A stretch of DNA of 64,000 nt, taken from the NCBI GenBank assembly GCA_027452215.1, contig DAIDGQ010000035.1, positions 62,001 through 126,000 on the forward strand, in the 5' to 3' direction. Source of the stretch: Granulicella sp. (GTDB lineage Bacteria > Acidobacteriota > Terriglobia > Terriglobales > Acidobacteriaceae). The notes beneath the pieces were generated by a model. That model saw nothing but the letters and a program-made list of their open reading frames with translations. It did no database searches and was not told where the DNA came from. Positions 33,209 to 41,042 of this stretch are shown here, in pieces; the first letter of the stretch is position 1, and every line of letters begins with the position of its first letter. The position numbers and the translations under genes were made by a program.

Positions 33209-33419
33209 CCCGAATGAAGAATGGCGCAGATCCCGATATATTCGTGGTCTGCGCCGTTCCTCGGTAGTTACGAATGGTGTGAGGGCGGAAGTTACGGCGG
33301 TTATAGGTGCGCCGCGCGAAAGGGACGGGCGCTTGCTTCTCCCTGGTGATTTGATTAGGCTGGAGGGCACGCTTGAAGAACGACCAACGTGCACACTGCC
33401 ATCGGAGGACAATAAGACG
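33209..33419. other. Intergenic region after DegP
   Basis: Contains an 8-bp stem GGCGCAGA...TCTGCGCC around 33224-33257 with a long loop and no T-run, a weak candidate for transcript-end structure. Nothing else is supported. Confidence 0.35.
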
Positions 33420-33851
33420 ATGCGTGTTTCCCGCAAACAACTCATATCGGCATGCATGCTGCTGGGGCTGCCTGGACTAGCGGTGGCAGGACCGAAAAAG
33501 ACGTCGTCGAAGGTCCAACCACACGCAACGTTGAAGCACGCGTCCGCCAAAACGACCAAAAAGTCGCGTAGCACGTCGCACCACATGCCAGCCGCGGTGG
33601 CTATGCCAGCGGAACGTGCGACACAGATTCAAGCGGCTCTGATCAAGCAGGGATATCTGACGGGCGAACCCACAGGCACGTGGGATGCGCAGAGTATTTC
33701 AGCTATGCAAAAGCTACAGGCAGACAATGGGTGGCAGAGCAAGATCACTCCAGATTCTCGGGCGCTGATCAAGTTGGGGCTCGGGCCGGAGACGCCGACT
33801 GGTGGGACGGCGGCGGCGAACACAATCGCAACAACTCAGACGCAAAAGTGA
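33420..33851 (+). CDS. Exported peptidoglycan-binding (PG_binding_1) domain protein
   Basis: A 143-residue protein with an N-terminal signal (RVSRKQLISACMLLGLPGLA, cleavage near AVAG). A Lys/Ser/Thr-rich linker follows, then one peptidoglycan-binding repeat, AERATQIQAALIKQGYLTGE with PTGTWDAQSISAMQKLQADN and a closing ALIKLGLG. The start at 33420 has GGAGGA 9 bases upstream. A longer frame reaches back into degP but has no signal and no homology. It probably anchors at the cell wall. No catalytic domain is present. Confidence 0.85.
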   Translation: MRVSRKQLISACMLLGLPGLAVAGPKKTSSKVQPHATLKHASAKTTKKSRSTSHHMPAAVAMPAERATQIQAALIKQGYLTGEPTGTWDAQSISAMQKLQADNGWQSKITPDSRALIKLGLGPETPTGGTAAANTIATTQTQK

Positions 33852-33952
33852 TCGGCATATGCTTGACGCATAAGGCGCATTCGATGCAAGTGAGCATGGC
33901 TGCGCTGGTGGTGGACTTCGACGGGTATCTGTCGGTGCACTGAGTAGAGTGG

Positions 33953-34363
33953 TCACCGCCAACTTACGGCAAGGTGCCAGCGCAGGTTGCGTTCGGCTGT
34001 CTTGCGGAGGACGGCCTCGTACTCTCGCAGCTCACTGAGGACTTCAGGACCTTCGCTGCCAAACTGGTGAGGGTCAGCGTCGAGCGCCGTGATCAGGGCG
34101 GCCAGGGTACGGAGCCCATCCCTTGCTGGGTACCACTGCGGAGGTGGAAGCCGCTTGAGGAGGTCGGGATTGCCGCCACCCTCTTCGATCAACAGGGCCA
34201 TAGAGTTCTCGTCAGCTGAGAAGAACTCGAGCAAGGGCTTGACTCCGAGTTCCAGGGCGAGCTTTTCTATGGCGCTCTCGTAGCGCGCAAGGAGGCGACC
34301 ATTTACATAAATGTTGTAGCCGGGATCATCGCCCTCGACCACGATGTACATCGACGCAGCCAT
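33953..34363 (-). CDS. Conserved hypothetical protein
   Basis: A 136-residue soluble protein beginning MYIVVEGDDPGYNIYVNGRL after a short lead and continuing LARYESAIEKLALELGVKPL and LEFFSADENSM. A C-terminal helical part ends in ALITALDADPHQFGSEGPEV and then LRKTAERN. I do not recognise a named domain. The regular pattern of charged helices and lack of signal peptide suggest a cytoplasmic protein. It is separated by 70 bp from the next minus-strand gene. Confidence 0.65.
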   Translation of the reverse strand: MAASMYIVVEGDDPGYNIYVNGRLLARYESAIEKLALELGVKPLLEFFSADENSMALLIEEGGGNPDLLKRLPPPQWYPARDGLRTLAALITALDADPHQFGSEGPEVLSELREYEAVLRKTAERNLRWHLAVSWR

Positions 34364-34433
34364 TGAGAAGAGTGTAGCGCTGGTTGGGTTGTGGATTGAA
34401 GCTGCCGGGGAAGAATCACCGCGGATTCGGGGT

Positions 34434-35369
34434 TCAACCGAGACGAGAAGGTATGGCTGGAGTTGGCTCGTCGGGCTGCGGCAGAAGGAGATAGACGCTG
34501 GCTAGGGCCAGCAGAACCAAGCCGGCAATCCAGTACGCCGTGAGTTGGGGACGCACGAGCACGATGCCCTCGAGGACGATGAGTAAGGGGATCCAGGTGA
34601 ATTGTGAGGACCAGCGCGTGGCCCCAAGTTGTTCGAGGGCGATGACGCCGAGAAGCGCAAGCAGGCCATCGCACGCGACTGCCAGGAGCGAGATCGAGGG
34701 CCGGACGCCTGCGATGACGTAGTTCGCTGCGAGTGCGAGCGTGAACAGTAGAGATGCACCGAGTAGCGTCGAGGTGATGCGCATTGGCGAGGCGGGCACA
34801 TCGACGCCGAAAAGAGCGGCGCCTACGCCAGTCAGGGTGGGAGCGAGGAACAGCGCCAGATCGCTGCGCAGATCTCCCAGACTCGGCTGCGCGAGTAGGA
34901 GGAGCAGACCGGCAACCGCTGCGAGACCTGGCCAAATCCGGCCGGCAACGCCATCCGTGCGTTCCGTTCCGAGCGCAGGCGCTGCAATGGCGATGATGAC
35001 CGGGGTTAGAGCGAGGCCGATAGTGAGGCTCGATGCTTCGAGCTCGTGGCTGCGGATCAGGAGGTAGATAGCAGGACCGCCAAAGAGCATCGCACCAGCG
35101 AGCAGGTGGCGGATTGCGACTGCCGGCGAGCGCATGTACCGGGCCCTGGGTCTTGAGGGCTGGCGCATCAGGAAGAGGAGCGCGAGGAACGCTGCCCAGG
35201 CACAACCGATTGCCTCCGATGCAAGCGTCGATTCGGCCTCTGCATGGGCAGCCGTGACGATCCAACGGGCCGCTCCTGCAAAGAGGAGCAGAACGAAGGG
35301 CCACCAGTGATACGTCGTTACTTGAGCCGGTTGAGACAGTGCGATTGTTCCCCTCACAATACAACCCAT
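34434..35369 (-). CDS. EamA-like multi-pass membrane protein
   Basis: A 311-residue hydrophobic protein with about nine to ten transmembrane helices, including GATRWSSQFTWIPLLIVLEG and a closing GLVLLALASVYLLLP. The two-fold pattern (AIYLLIRSHELEASSLTIGL, then TPVIIAIAAPALG) looks like DMT/EamA transporters but is weaker than in the 30418-31389 gene. No clear ribosome binding site precedes the ATG at 35369, so the start may lie a few codons downstream. Substrate unknown. Confidence 0.7.
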   Translation of the reverse strand: MGCIVRGTIALSQPAQVTTYHWWPFVLLLFAGAARWIVTAAHAEAESTLASEAIGCAWAAFLALLFLMRQPSRPRARYMRSPAVAIRHLLAGAMLFGGPAIYLLIRSHELEASSLTIGLALTPVIIAIAAPALGTERTDGVAGRIWPGLAAVAGLLLLLAQPSLGDLRSDLALFLAPTLTGVGAALFGVDVPASPMRITSTLLGASLLFTLALAANYVIAGVRPSISLLAVACDGLLALLGVIALEQLGATRWSSQFTWIPLLIVLEGIVLVRPQLTAYWIAGLVLLALASVYLLLPQPDEPTPAIPSRLG

Positions 35370-35402
35370 GACGTCTTGAAATGTCGCTCAGATTTGCAAA
35401 TA

Positions 35403-35433
35403 AGTGAAGCCGCGCTGAGGGCGCGGCTTCACT
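35403..35433 (-). terminator. Intrinsic terminator of pnp
   Basis: A perfect 13-bp stem AGTGAAGCCGCGC / GCGCGGCTTCACT with a 5-base loop. On the minus strand it is followed by TTATTTGC. It lies 18 bp past the pnp stop. Confidence 0.88.
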
Positions 35434-35451
35434 GGTTGGATAGGTGCTCGA

Positions 35452-37965
35452 TTAGTTGTTGCTGCCACCCTGGGGAGCAGTACCTGCGCCGGGTCCGCCG
35501 GGACGACGACTGCGACGGCGGCGGCCACGACGCTGACCGTCTGGACGCGTTCCTGTCTGCGGGGTTGCGCCCTCCTGGGGCTGTCCGGTCGTCGCTGCAA
35601 CCTCATCTACACCCTCGTCATCGCCGTCGAAGTCTTCGTCATCGAAGTCTTCGCCGCCATCAAGAACGATGGTGTCCCGGTGAGTGGGCTCGGGTGCTCT
35701 TTCGACTGGAGCAGAACGCTCAGGACGGGGAGAGCGCTCGCCGCGGTCGCGATCACGGCCTCCGCGATCTCCGCGGTCACCCCGCTCTCCACGATCAGAA
35801 CGCTCGCCGCGGTCGGAACGCTCACCGCGCTCGCCGCCGCCGGATTGCTCAGGAACCGGTGGGAGACCGAGCTTCTCACGCTGCTCGCGGAGGACGGCCT
35901 TGCGGGAGAGCTTGATGCGATTACCCTCGATGGAGAGCACCTTGACCAGAATCTGATCGCCCTCGCGGAGCTCGTCCTTGACCTCCTTGACGCGATGCTC
36001 GGCGATCTCGGAGACGTGGAGGAGGCCGTCGGTACCAGGGAAGATCTCGACGAACGCGCCGAACTCGGCAAGCCGCACGACCTTGCCGAGGTAGGTCTTG
36101 CCTACTTCGGGGACGGCCGTGATGTCGGAGATCATCTGGATGGCGCGGGCTAGACCGTCTGCGTCGGACGAGGCTACATTGACGCGGCCCGTGTCGTCGA
36201 CATCGATCTTGACTCCGGTGGCATCGACGATGCCGCGGATGATCTTACCGCCGGGTCCGATGAGATCGCGGATCTTGTCGGTGGGGATCTGGATGGTGTG
36301 AATGCGCGGAGCATAGGCGCTCTTTTCTTCCGCGGCCTTGGAGATGACGGCATCCATGGTGTCGAGGAGGAAGAGACGGCCCTGACGCGCCTGCTCGAGG
36401 GCTTCACGCATGATCTGGGTCGTGATGCCCATGATCTTGATGTCCATCTGCAGGGCGGTAATGCCATTACGAGTTCCGGCTACTTTGAAGTCCATGTCGC
36501 CGTAGTGATCTTCTGCGCCTGCGATGTCGGTGAGGATGGCGTACTTGTCGCCCTCCTTCACCAGGCCCATCGCGACGCCGGCGACCGAGCCCTTGAGGGG
36601 AATGCCGGCTTGCATGAGGGACAAAGAGGCTCCGCAGACGGTTGCCATGGAGCTGGAACCATTGGACTCCAGGATGTCGGAGACGACGCGGAGGGTGTAC
36701 GGTGACTCATCCTCAGCAGGGAGCACGGCCTCAATGGCGCGCCAGGCGAGAGCTCCGTGGCCGATTTCGCGACGACCGACGCCGGTCATACGTCCAACCT
36801 CACCAACGGAGAACGGGGGGAAGTTATAGTGCAACATGAACTTCCGCTTCTGCTCGCCTTCGTAGCTTTCCATGCGCTGGGCGTCGTCGGTGGTGCCGAG
36901 GGTGGCGCTGACCAGGGCCTGGGTTTCGCCACGGGTGAAGAGGGCCGAACCGTGCACGCGGGGGAGAACGCCGGTCTCGATGGTGATCTTGCGGATCTCG
37001 TCGAAGGCGCGATGGTCGGGGCGGATGCGGTCGTTGAGGACCTGCTCGCGGAAGATGGTCTCGCGCAGACCCTCGAAGTACTTCGAGAGCTTCTTACCAG
37101 CGTTGGGATCATCGGCTGGAAGTTCCTTCTTGAGCTCATCCTTGATCTCTTTCACCAAGGCGTAGCTGTCGAATTTGGGGTGCTTCTGAGTGTCGAGAGC
37201 ATCCTTGAGACGATCGCCCACCTTGGCCTTGAGAGCGGCGGCGTATTCGGTGTCATTCTCCAACTCGGGGACGGACCGCTTGGTCTTGCCGGCGAGAGAG
37301 ACGAGGTGCTCGATACCGGCGACGATCTTCTTGATCTCTTCATGGGCGAACTCGATCGCACCGACCACGACTTCTTCGGGGATCTCCTTGGCTCCGGATT
37401 CGACCATCACGATGCCGTCCTTGGTGCCGACGACCATAATGTTGAGCTTGCTGACGAGACGCTCGGCATACGTCGGATTGACCAGATACTGGCCGTCAAC
37501 GTAGCCGACTCGGACCGCGCCAACGGGGCCGTGGAAGGGGATGTCCGAGAGGGCAAGAGCACAGCTTGCGCCGTTGATGCCGAGGACGTCGGGATCGTTT
37601 TCCTTGTCGGCCGAGTAGACGAACGCTACGACCTGAGTCTCGTTGCGGAAGGCCTCCGGGAAGAGCGGACGGATGGGGCGATCAATCTGGCGCGAGGTGA
37701 GGATCTCCTTCTCGCTGGGACGGCCTTCACGCTTGATGAAGCCGCCGGGGATGCGTCCTCCGGCGTAGGTGAACTCACGGTATTCGACGGTGAGAGGGAA
37801 AAAATCGATACCCTCTTTTGGATCGGGGGAGGCGACGGCGGTCGCAAGCACTGCGTTGTCGCCGCTGGTGGTAAAGGCAGCGCCTGAAGCCTGCTTGGCG
37901 ATGCGTCCTGTCTCGAATTTAATATGCTTGCCACCGGCAAGCTCAACGGTTACGTCCTGCTTCAT
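35452..37965 (-). CDS. pnp: Polyribonucleotide nucleotidyltransferase (PNPase)
   Basis: PNPase degrades RNA 3'-5' by phosphorolysis. The 837-residue protein has two RNase PH cores: the first with [20 protein letters not shown], the second with [20 protein letters not shown] and [17 protein letters not shown] ([19 protein letters not shown]) and S1 ([20 protein letters not shown]) domains follow. After S1 comes a ~120-residue tail of RGE/RGD/RSD repeats ([20 protein letters not shown]) and then a very acidic [14 protein letters not shown] segment and a basic [13 protein letters not shown] end. This is longer than in E. coli. The start at 37965 is preferred over 37971 because GAGGA is then 6 bases away. 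It is downstream of rpsO, the conserved rpsO-pnp order. Confidence 0.97.
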   Translation of the reverse strand: MKQDVTVELAGGKHIKFETGRIAKQASGAAFTTSGDNAVLATAVASPDPKEGIDFFPLTVEYREFTYAGGRIPGGFIKREGRPSEKEILTSRQIDRPIRPLFPEAFRNETQVVAFVYSADKENDPDVLGINGASCALALSDIPFHGPVGAVRVGYVDGQYLVNPTYAERLVSKLNIMVVGTKDGIVMVESGAKEIPEEVVVGAIEFAHEEIKKIVAGIEHLVSLAGKTKRSVPELENDTEYAAALKAKVGDRLKDALDTQKHPKFDSYALVKEIKDELKKELPADDPNAGKKLSKYFEGLRETIFREQVLNDRIRPDHRAFDEIRKITIETGVLPRVHGSALFTRGETQALVSATLGTTDDAQRMESYEGEQKRKFMLHYNFPPFSVGEVGRMTGVGRREIGHGALAWRAIEAVLPAEDESPYTLRVVSDILESNGSSSMATVCGASLSLMQAGIPLKGSVAGVAMGLVKEGDKYAILTDIAGAEDHYGDMDFKVAGTRNGITALQMDIKIMGITTQIMREALEQARQGRLFLLDTMDAVISKAAEEKSAYAPRIHTIQIPTDKIRDLIGPGGKIIRGIVDATGVKIDVDDTGRVNVASSDADGLARAIQMISDITAVPEVGKTYLGKVVRLAEFGAFVEIFPGTDGLLHVSEIAEHRVKEVKDELREGDQILVKVLSIEGNRIKLSRKAVLREQREKLGLPPVPEQSGGGERGERSDRGERSDRGERGDRGDRGGRDRDRGERSPRPERSAPVERAPEPTHRDTIVLDGGEDFDDEDFDGDDEGVDEVAATTGQPQEGATPQTGTRPDGQRRGRRRRSRRPGGPGAGTAPQGGSNN

Positions 37966-38277
37966 AAGCATTCCTCTTTTTCTGTTTTTCTCGAAGCTTG
38001 TTGGGTGGTCCTACACCACTCGGTTTGGAGGGAGCGGTATTAAGACGAAAGCCCCGCCGAAGCATCTTCGGTCGGGGCTCGATACAGTCCGGTTGCGGAT
38101 GCAGGGGAAGGCGCATGCCAGCGCGACAAGGCGCCGCAATATGCGTTGAGTCGAGCGGCGCGAACAGCAGCAACTCCTGTTGCTCCCATCCCGTCGATGG
38201 CTCCGGGCAGATTCAATCTTCCTACACTCCTGGTGAGGCCGCCTTGGTCGAACGTGGCCGAAGCAGCCCTGAATGGG
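37966..38277. other. rpsO-pnp intergenic region
   Basis: About 310 bp holding the rpsO terminator (38049-38080) and GC-rich palindromic sequence, including AGCAAC TCCT GTTGCT at 38168-38183. The region may contain the pnp promoter and an autoregulatory leader, as known from rpsO-pnp operons. I see no coding frame with support. Confidence 0.5.
38049..38080 (-). terminator. Intrinsic terminator after rpsO
   Basis: Stem AGCCCCG.CCGAAG / CTTCGG.CGGGGCT with one internal mismatch and a 3-base loop. On the minus strand it is followed by TTTCGTCTTAA. It would attenuate read-through from rpsO into pnp. Confidence 0.8.
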
Positions 38278-38544
38278 CTACTTGCGGATACCCAGCTTGC
38301 CAATGACGTCACGGTAGCGATCGGAATCCGTCTTCTTAAGATAATCCAGAAGACGACGGCGCTTGCTCACCAGCATCAACAGACCACGGCGGGAACCATG
38401 ATCCTTTTTGTGGGTTTTAAAGTGCTCGGTCAGCTCGCCAATACGCTCGCTAAGGATCGCAATCTGCACCTCAGGACTTCCAGTGTCCGAGTCATGCGTG
38501 CGGAACTTCGTAATAATGTCTGTCTTCTTCGCTGTTGCCAACAC
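38278..38544 (-). CDS. rpsO: 30S ribosomal protein S15
   Basis: An 88-residue protein matching S15 over its whole length: [59 protein letters not shown] and a terminal [12 protein letters not shown]. The usual size is 88-89 residues. The GTG at 38544 is taken as start, with a GGAG about 12 bases upstream. The longer upstream frame has no homology. S15 binds 16S rRNA and in many bacteria its own mRNA leader. Confidence 0.96.
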   Translation of the reverse strand: MLATAKKTDIITKFRTHDSDTGSPEVQIAILSERIGELTEHFKTHKKDHGSRRGLLMLVSKRRRLLDYLKKTDSDRYRDVIGKLGIRK

Positions 38545-38604
38545 GGCGGGTCTTACTCCTGATTCTCTATGCGCTAGTCCACTTCTTCTAGTGTCCAATT
38601 AAAG

Positions 38605-38645
38605 ATACCACGCTGGGGCCTCAGAATTGGACCCCAGCGTGGTAT
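38605..38645 (-). terminator. Intrinsic terminator of the dienelactone hydrolase gene
   Basis: A perfect 14-bp stem ATACCACGCTGGGG / CCCCAGCGTGGTAT around a 13-base loop. On the minus strand it is followed by CTTTAATT. It lies between the hydrolase stop and rpsO. Confidence 0.87.
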
Positions 38646-38682
38646 TCGCATCGCAGATACCACCCTTCTGCGACTGATTCTG

Positions 38683-39369
38683 CTACGCAATGTGGGTCTT
38701 GAGGAATTCAAGCGAGCGGAGACGAGCCAGCTTCGCAGATTCAGCGTTATAGCTTCCACGTGCGTCACAGTTGAAACCATGCCCCGCACCCGCATATACG
38801 AAGATTTCAACCTCGGGATGAGCCTGGCGAACGGCATCAATCTGATCCGTCCCGATGTGATCGTCGTCCGCACCAAAGTGCAGCAGAACCGGGCAGGAGG
38901 GCTCTTCCGCGGCGACGCTGCCGATTCCCCCGGCGTAGTAACCGACGCAGCAGGAAGGCTGCATCTTGAGAGATTCCCCGCGAGTGGCGCTGAGCCAACT
39001 CATGAAGCCCCCATAACAATAACCAATGACTCCTATTCCCTTGCCTTCCAATTGAATGTGATGATAAGCGGCTGCTACATCCATCAGTGCCGTCGAGGGA
39101 TTCAGCTTCTGGTAGAGCTCATAGGCCTTCTTCAAGTCTTCCCCCTCATACTTCAGCTCAACTGCCTTCTCGTAGCGATCAAACAGTGCTGGAGCTATGA
39201 CGACGAAGCCATCTCTGGCGTAACCGTCGGCTATGCTGCGGATGTGAGAGTTCACACCGAAGATCTCCTGGATGACGACGAGAGCTCCGATCGCCTCGCC
39301 CTCAGGCTTGGCTACGTATGCGGTTAGTTCATGGCCATCGGCCGCCGTCAGGTTTACCCACTCACTCAT
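38683..39369 (-). CDS. Dienelactone hydrolase family protein
   Basis: A 228-residue alpha/beta-hydrolase of the dienelactone hydrolase group. ALVVIQEIFGVNSHIRSIAD contains the conserved Glu. The nucleophile Cys is in GVIGYCYGGFMSWLSA. The acid is in HFGADDDHIG and the His in VYAGAGHGFNCDARGSY. The fold and motifs are complete. The substrate could be a lactone or another ester. The start at 39369 has GGAGGAACTAAGC directly upstream. A long upstream frame has no homology. Confidence 0.92.
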   Translation of the reverse strand: MSEWVNLTAADGHELTAYVAKPEGEAIGALVVIQEIFGVNSHIRSIADGYARDGFVVIAPALFDRYEKAVELKYEGEDLKKAYELYQKLNPSTALMDVAAAYHHIQLEGKGIGVIGYCYGGFMSWLSATRGESLKMQPSCCVGYYAGGIGSVAAEEPSCPVLLHFGADDDHIGTDQIDAVRQAHPEVEIFVYAGAGHGFNCDARGSYNAESAKLARLRSLEFLKTHIA

Positions 39370-39543
39370 GCTTAGTTCCTCCGTTGATTCAGACGCGGCG
39401 TGCTGACCAAAGGTCGCACCGCGCCACCTTCCATTCTCTACGAGATCGGAGGAACTCTGGCGCCGCGCAAGATCGAAGAGGAACGATGTGTTCGTGCCAT
39501 CAAACGAAACCGGCACGTACATCTGAAGATCCGAAGACCCACG

Positions 39544-39900
39544 CTATCGGTACTTGTCGCCCATAACGCGCATAAGTTTTTCGGCAAGATCAGCTGCAGA
39601 GACAGTGTATGAGCCGTCGTCTAGGGCCGCCTTAATGTCTGCAATCTTTTTCCGCCTCAGTGGAGAGTGGCGCATTGCAACATCAAGCGACTTACTCCTC
39701 CAGGCAGAAGGGATCTCCGGTCCGTTAGCAGACTTTGAACGGCCGCTAACGGACACCTTTCTCACCGTTCCCTGGCGGAAGAGCGGATCATCGTCCTCCC
39801 AGACGGTGATCCGGCCGACATTCGATACACTCCAGGAGTCCCAAATATTCATTAGGCATATAACCCTCATGGGTTCTATCGGCGCATCCGGAAAATACAT
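39544..39900 (-). CDS. FlgM-like anti-sigma-28 factor
   Basis: The last ~45 residues, SPLRRKKIADIKAALDDGSY then TVSAADLAEKLMRVM, match the sigma-28-binding end of FlgM (R..KV..IK..I..G.Y.V....IA.KM). It directly follows the sigma-28-type gene (17 bp), which supports the call. FlgM holds sigma-28 inactive until it is exported by the hook-basal body. The N-terminal ~70 residues are unlike usual FlgM, and the start is unclear: ATGs exist at 39900, 39870 and 39852 and none has a good ribosome binding site. Confidence 0.7.
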   Translation of the reverse strand: MYFPDAPIEPMRVICLMNIWDSWSVSNVGRITVWEDDDPLFRQGTVRKVSVSGRSKSANGPEIPSAWRSKSLDVAMRHSPLRRKKIADIKAALDDGSYTVSAADLAEKLMRVMGDKYR

Positions 39901-39917
39901 TAGGGTTCACTAAGAAT

Positions 39918-40856
39918 TTATCTGGATGCAGCCGCCTGGAGCGGACGACCCATTGAGGCGGTGGGATTGGCCCGAACTGCCTGAAAACCCTCGAGGGAAC
40001 AGCGGAGATGAAGTACAGCCGACGAATGGATTTGTGACACGCGCGACTCAACGACCCCAAGGGTCAGGCCAATCTCCCGCATGGTCAGCTCCTCGTAGTA
40101 ATAGAGCGTGAGGACCATGCGCTCCTTTTCCGGAAGACTTTCGATCGCATCGATCATGTGCTGACGCATTTCGCCCTGTAAGCAGCGGAAGAGCGGGTCG
40201 TCCTCTGGAGAGCCTGCCACGTAGGCGAGTTCGTCTTCGGTTGAGTCTTCCGTGCGCTCAGGGTTGAGGCTGCCGATCTCCAGACCCTTAAGATCTCCTA
40301 AGAGAATCTGGTATTCGTTCAGGTCAAGCTTCATCTGCTTGGCGATCTCCGGCTCGGTCGGAGTCCGGCGCAATGTCTGCGTCAAGACTTGAATCGCGTC
40401 CTGCACGGCGCGGCCCTTGCGGCGGAGCTCGCGGGGACTCCAGTCGAGAATGCGGAGCGAATCGAGGATAGACCCGCGAATGCGAAACTGGGCGTAGCTC
40501 TTGAACTGCACCTGCTTGGTGTGATCGAACTTACTGAAGGCATCGATCAGGCCGACAACGCCTGCTGAGACGAGGTCTTCAAGCTCAACGTGCTGGGGCA
40601 GCCTCTCGTGGATGCGGCGAGCCAGATAGCGCACCGTGGGGAGATGCTCAAGCAGAAGCCGATCACGTTCCGGGCCGGCAAGCGACTTGGGAACCGATCG
40701 CTTCGCCGCGGGCGTTCCTTTACGCGGAGCAACATAGTCATATTGAGCCAGATCAGACTTCGGAAGCGTCTGATCCATCATTATGCTCAACGCAGCCTGC
40801 TGTGCTTCATGAATGGGTGTTGCGGATCGCACATCGCTCTTCGGGGTCATGGCCAC
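39918..40856 (-). CDS. fliA: RNA polymerase sigma factor FliA/WhiG type (sigma-28)
   Basis: A 312-residue sigma-70 family factor without region 1.1. Region 2 is HLPTVRYLARRIHERLPQHV then LEDLVSAGVVGLIDAFSKFD and FKSYAQFRIRGSILDSLR. The DWSPRELRRKGR block after region 2 is the FliA/WhiG hallmark. Region 3 has PTEPEIAKQMKLDLNEYQ, and region 4 has SLPEKERMVLTLYYYEELTM plus an HTH. The N-terminal ~65 residues are an extra, poorly conserved extension. FliA directs late flagellar genes. The start is GTG at 40856 (GAGGA 5 bases upstream) or ATG at 40850. It has its own candidate sigma-54 promoter. Confidence 0.93.
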   Translation of the reverse strand: MAMTPKSDVRSATPIHEAQQAALSIMMDQTLPKSDLAQYDYVAPRKGTPAAKRSVPKSLAGPERDRLLLEHLPTVRYLARRIHERLPQHVELEDLVSAGVVGLIDAFSKFDHTKQVQFKSYAQFRIRGSILDSLRILDWSPRELRRKGRAVQDAIQVLTQTLRRTPTEPEIAKQMKLDLNEYQILLGDLKGLEIGSLNPERTEDSTEDELAYVAGSPEDDPLFRCLQGEMRQHMIDAIESLPEKERMVLTLYYYEELTMREIGLTLGVVESRVSQIHSSAVLHLRCSLEGFQAVRANPTASMGRPLQAAASR

Positions 40857-40914
40857 TGGGTCCTCGCAATTGTTGATTCCACCGCTCAGTCGTTCTGTGT
40901 CGGCGACTTGGTAA

Positions 40915-40932
40915 GGGCACGAGGAAGGCCAA
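40915..40932 (-). promoter_or_regulatory. Sigma-54 (RpoN) promoter candidate for fliA
   Basis: On the minus strand the sequence TTGGCCTTCCTCGTGCCC has GG and GC dinucleotides separated by exactly 10 bases, as at -24/-12 of RpoN promoters (consensus TTGGCAC-N5-TTGC). It matches the TTGGC and TGC parts and is ~60 bp from the fliA start. The adjacent upstream gene encodes a GAFTGA-type sigma-54 activator. Confidence 0.55.
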
Positions 40933-40985
40933 ACTTTGGTGTACGTTTCTGAGCTAATTCAAAGATTCAGAGATTACTGTTGGGC

Positions 40986-41012
40986 AAAAAAATGGCCCTC
41001 CAACGGAGGGCC
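40986..41012 (-). terminator. Intrinsic terminator between the sigma-54 activator and fliA
   Basis: A perfect 8-bp stem GGCCCTCC / GGAGGGCC with a 3-base loop, followed on the minus strand by ATTTTTTTG. It separates the regulator operon from fliA, so fliA needs its own promoter. Confidence 0.92.
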
Positions 41013-41042
41013 TTCCTGGAGAACCTGATTACGAGACGAAAT

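Noticed and set aside
34303-35364. 353-residue frame overlapping the EamA-like and hypothetical genes
   Set aside because: Arg/Pro-rich shadow in another frame of the same strand. The EamA-like frame has clear transmembrane helices instead.
36757-37887. 376-residue plus-strand frame inside pnp
   Set aside because: Antisense shadow of pnp. Its apparent periodic Gly/Glu/Asp content arises from the PNPase codons.
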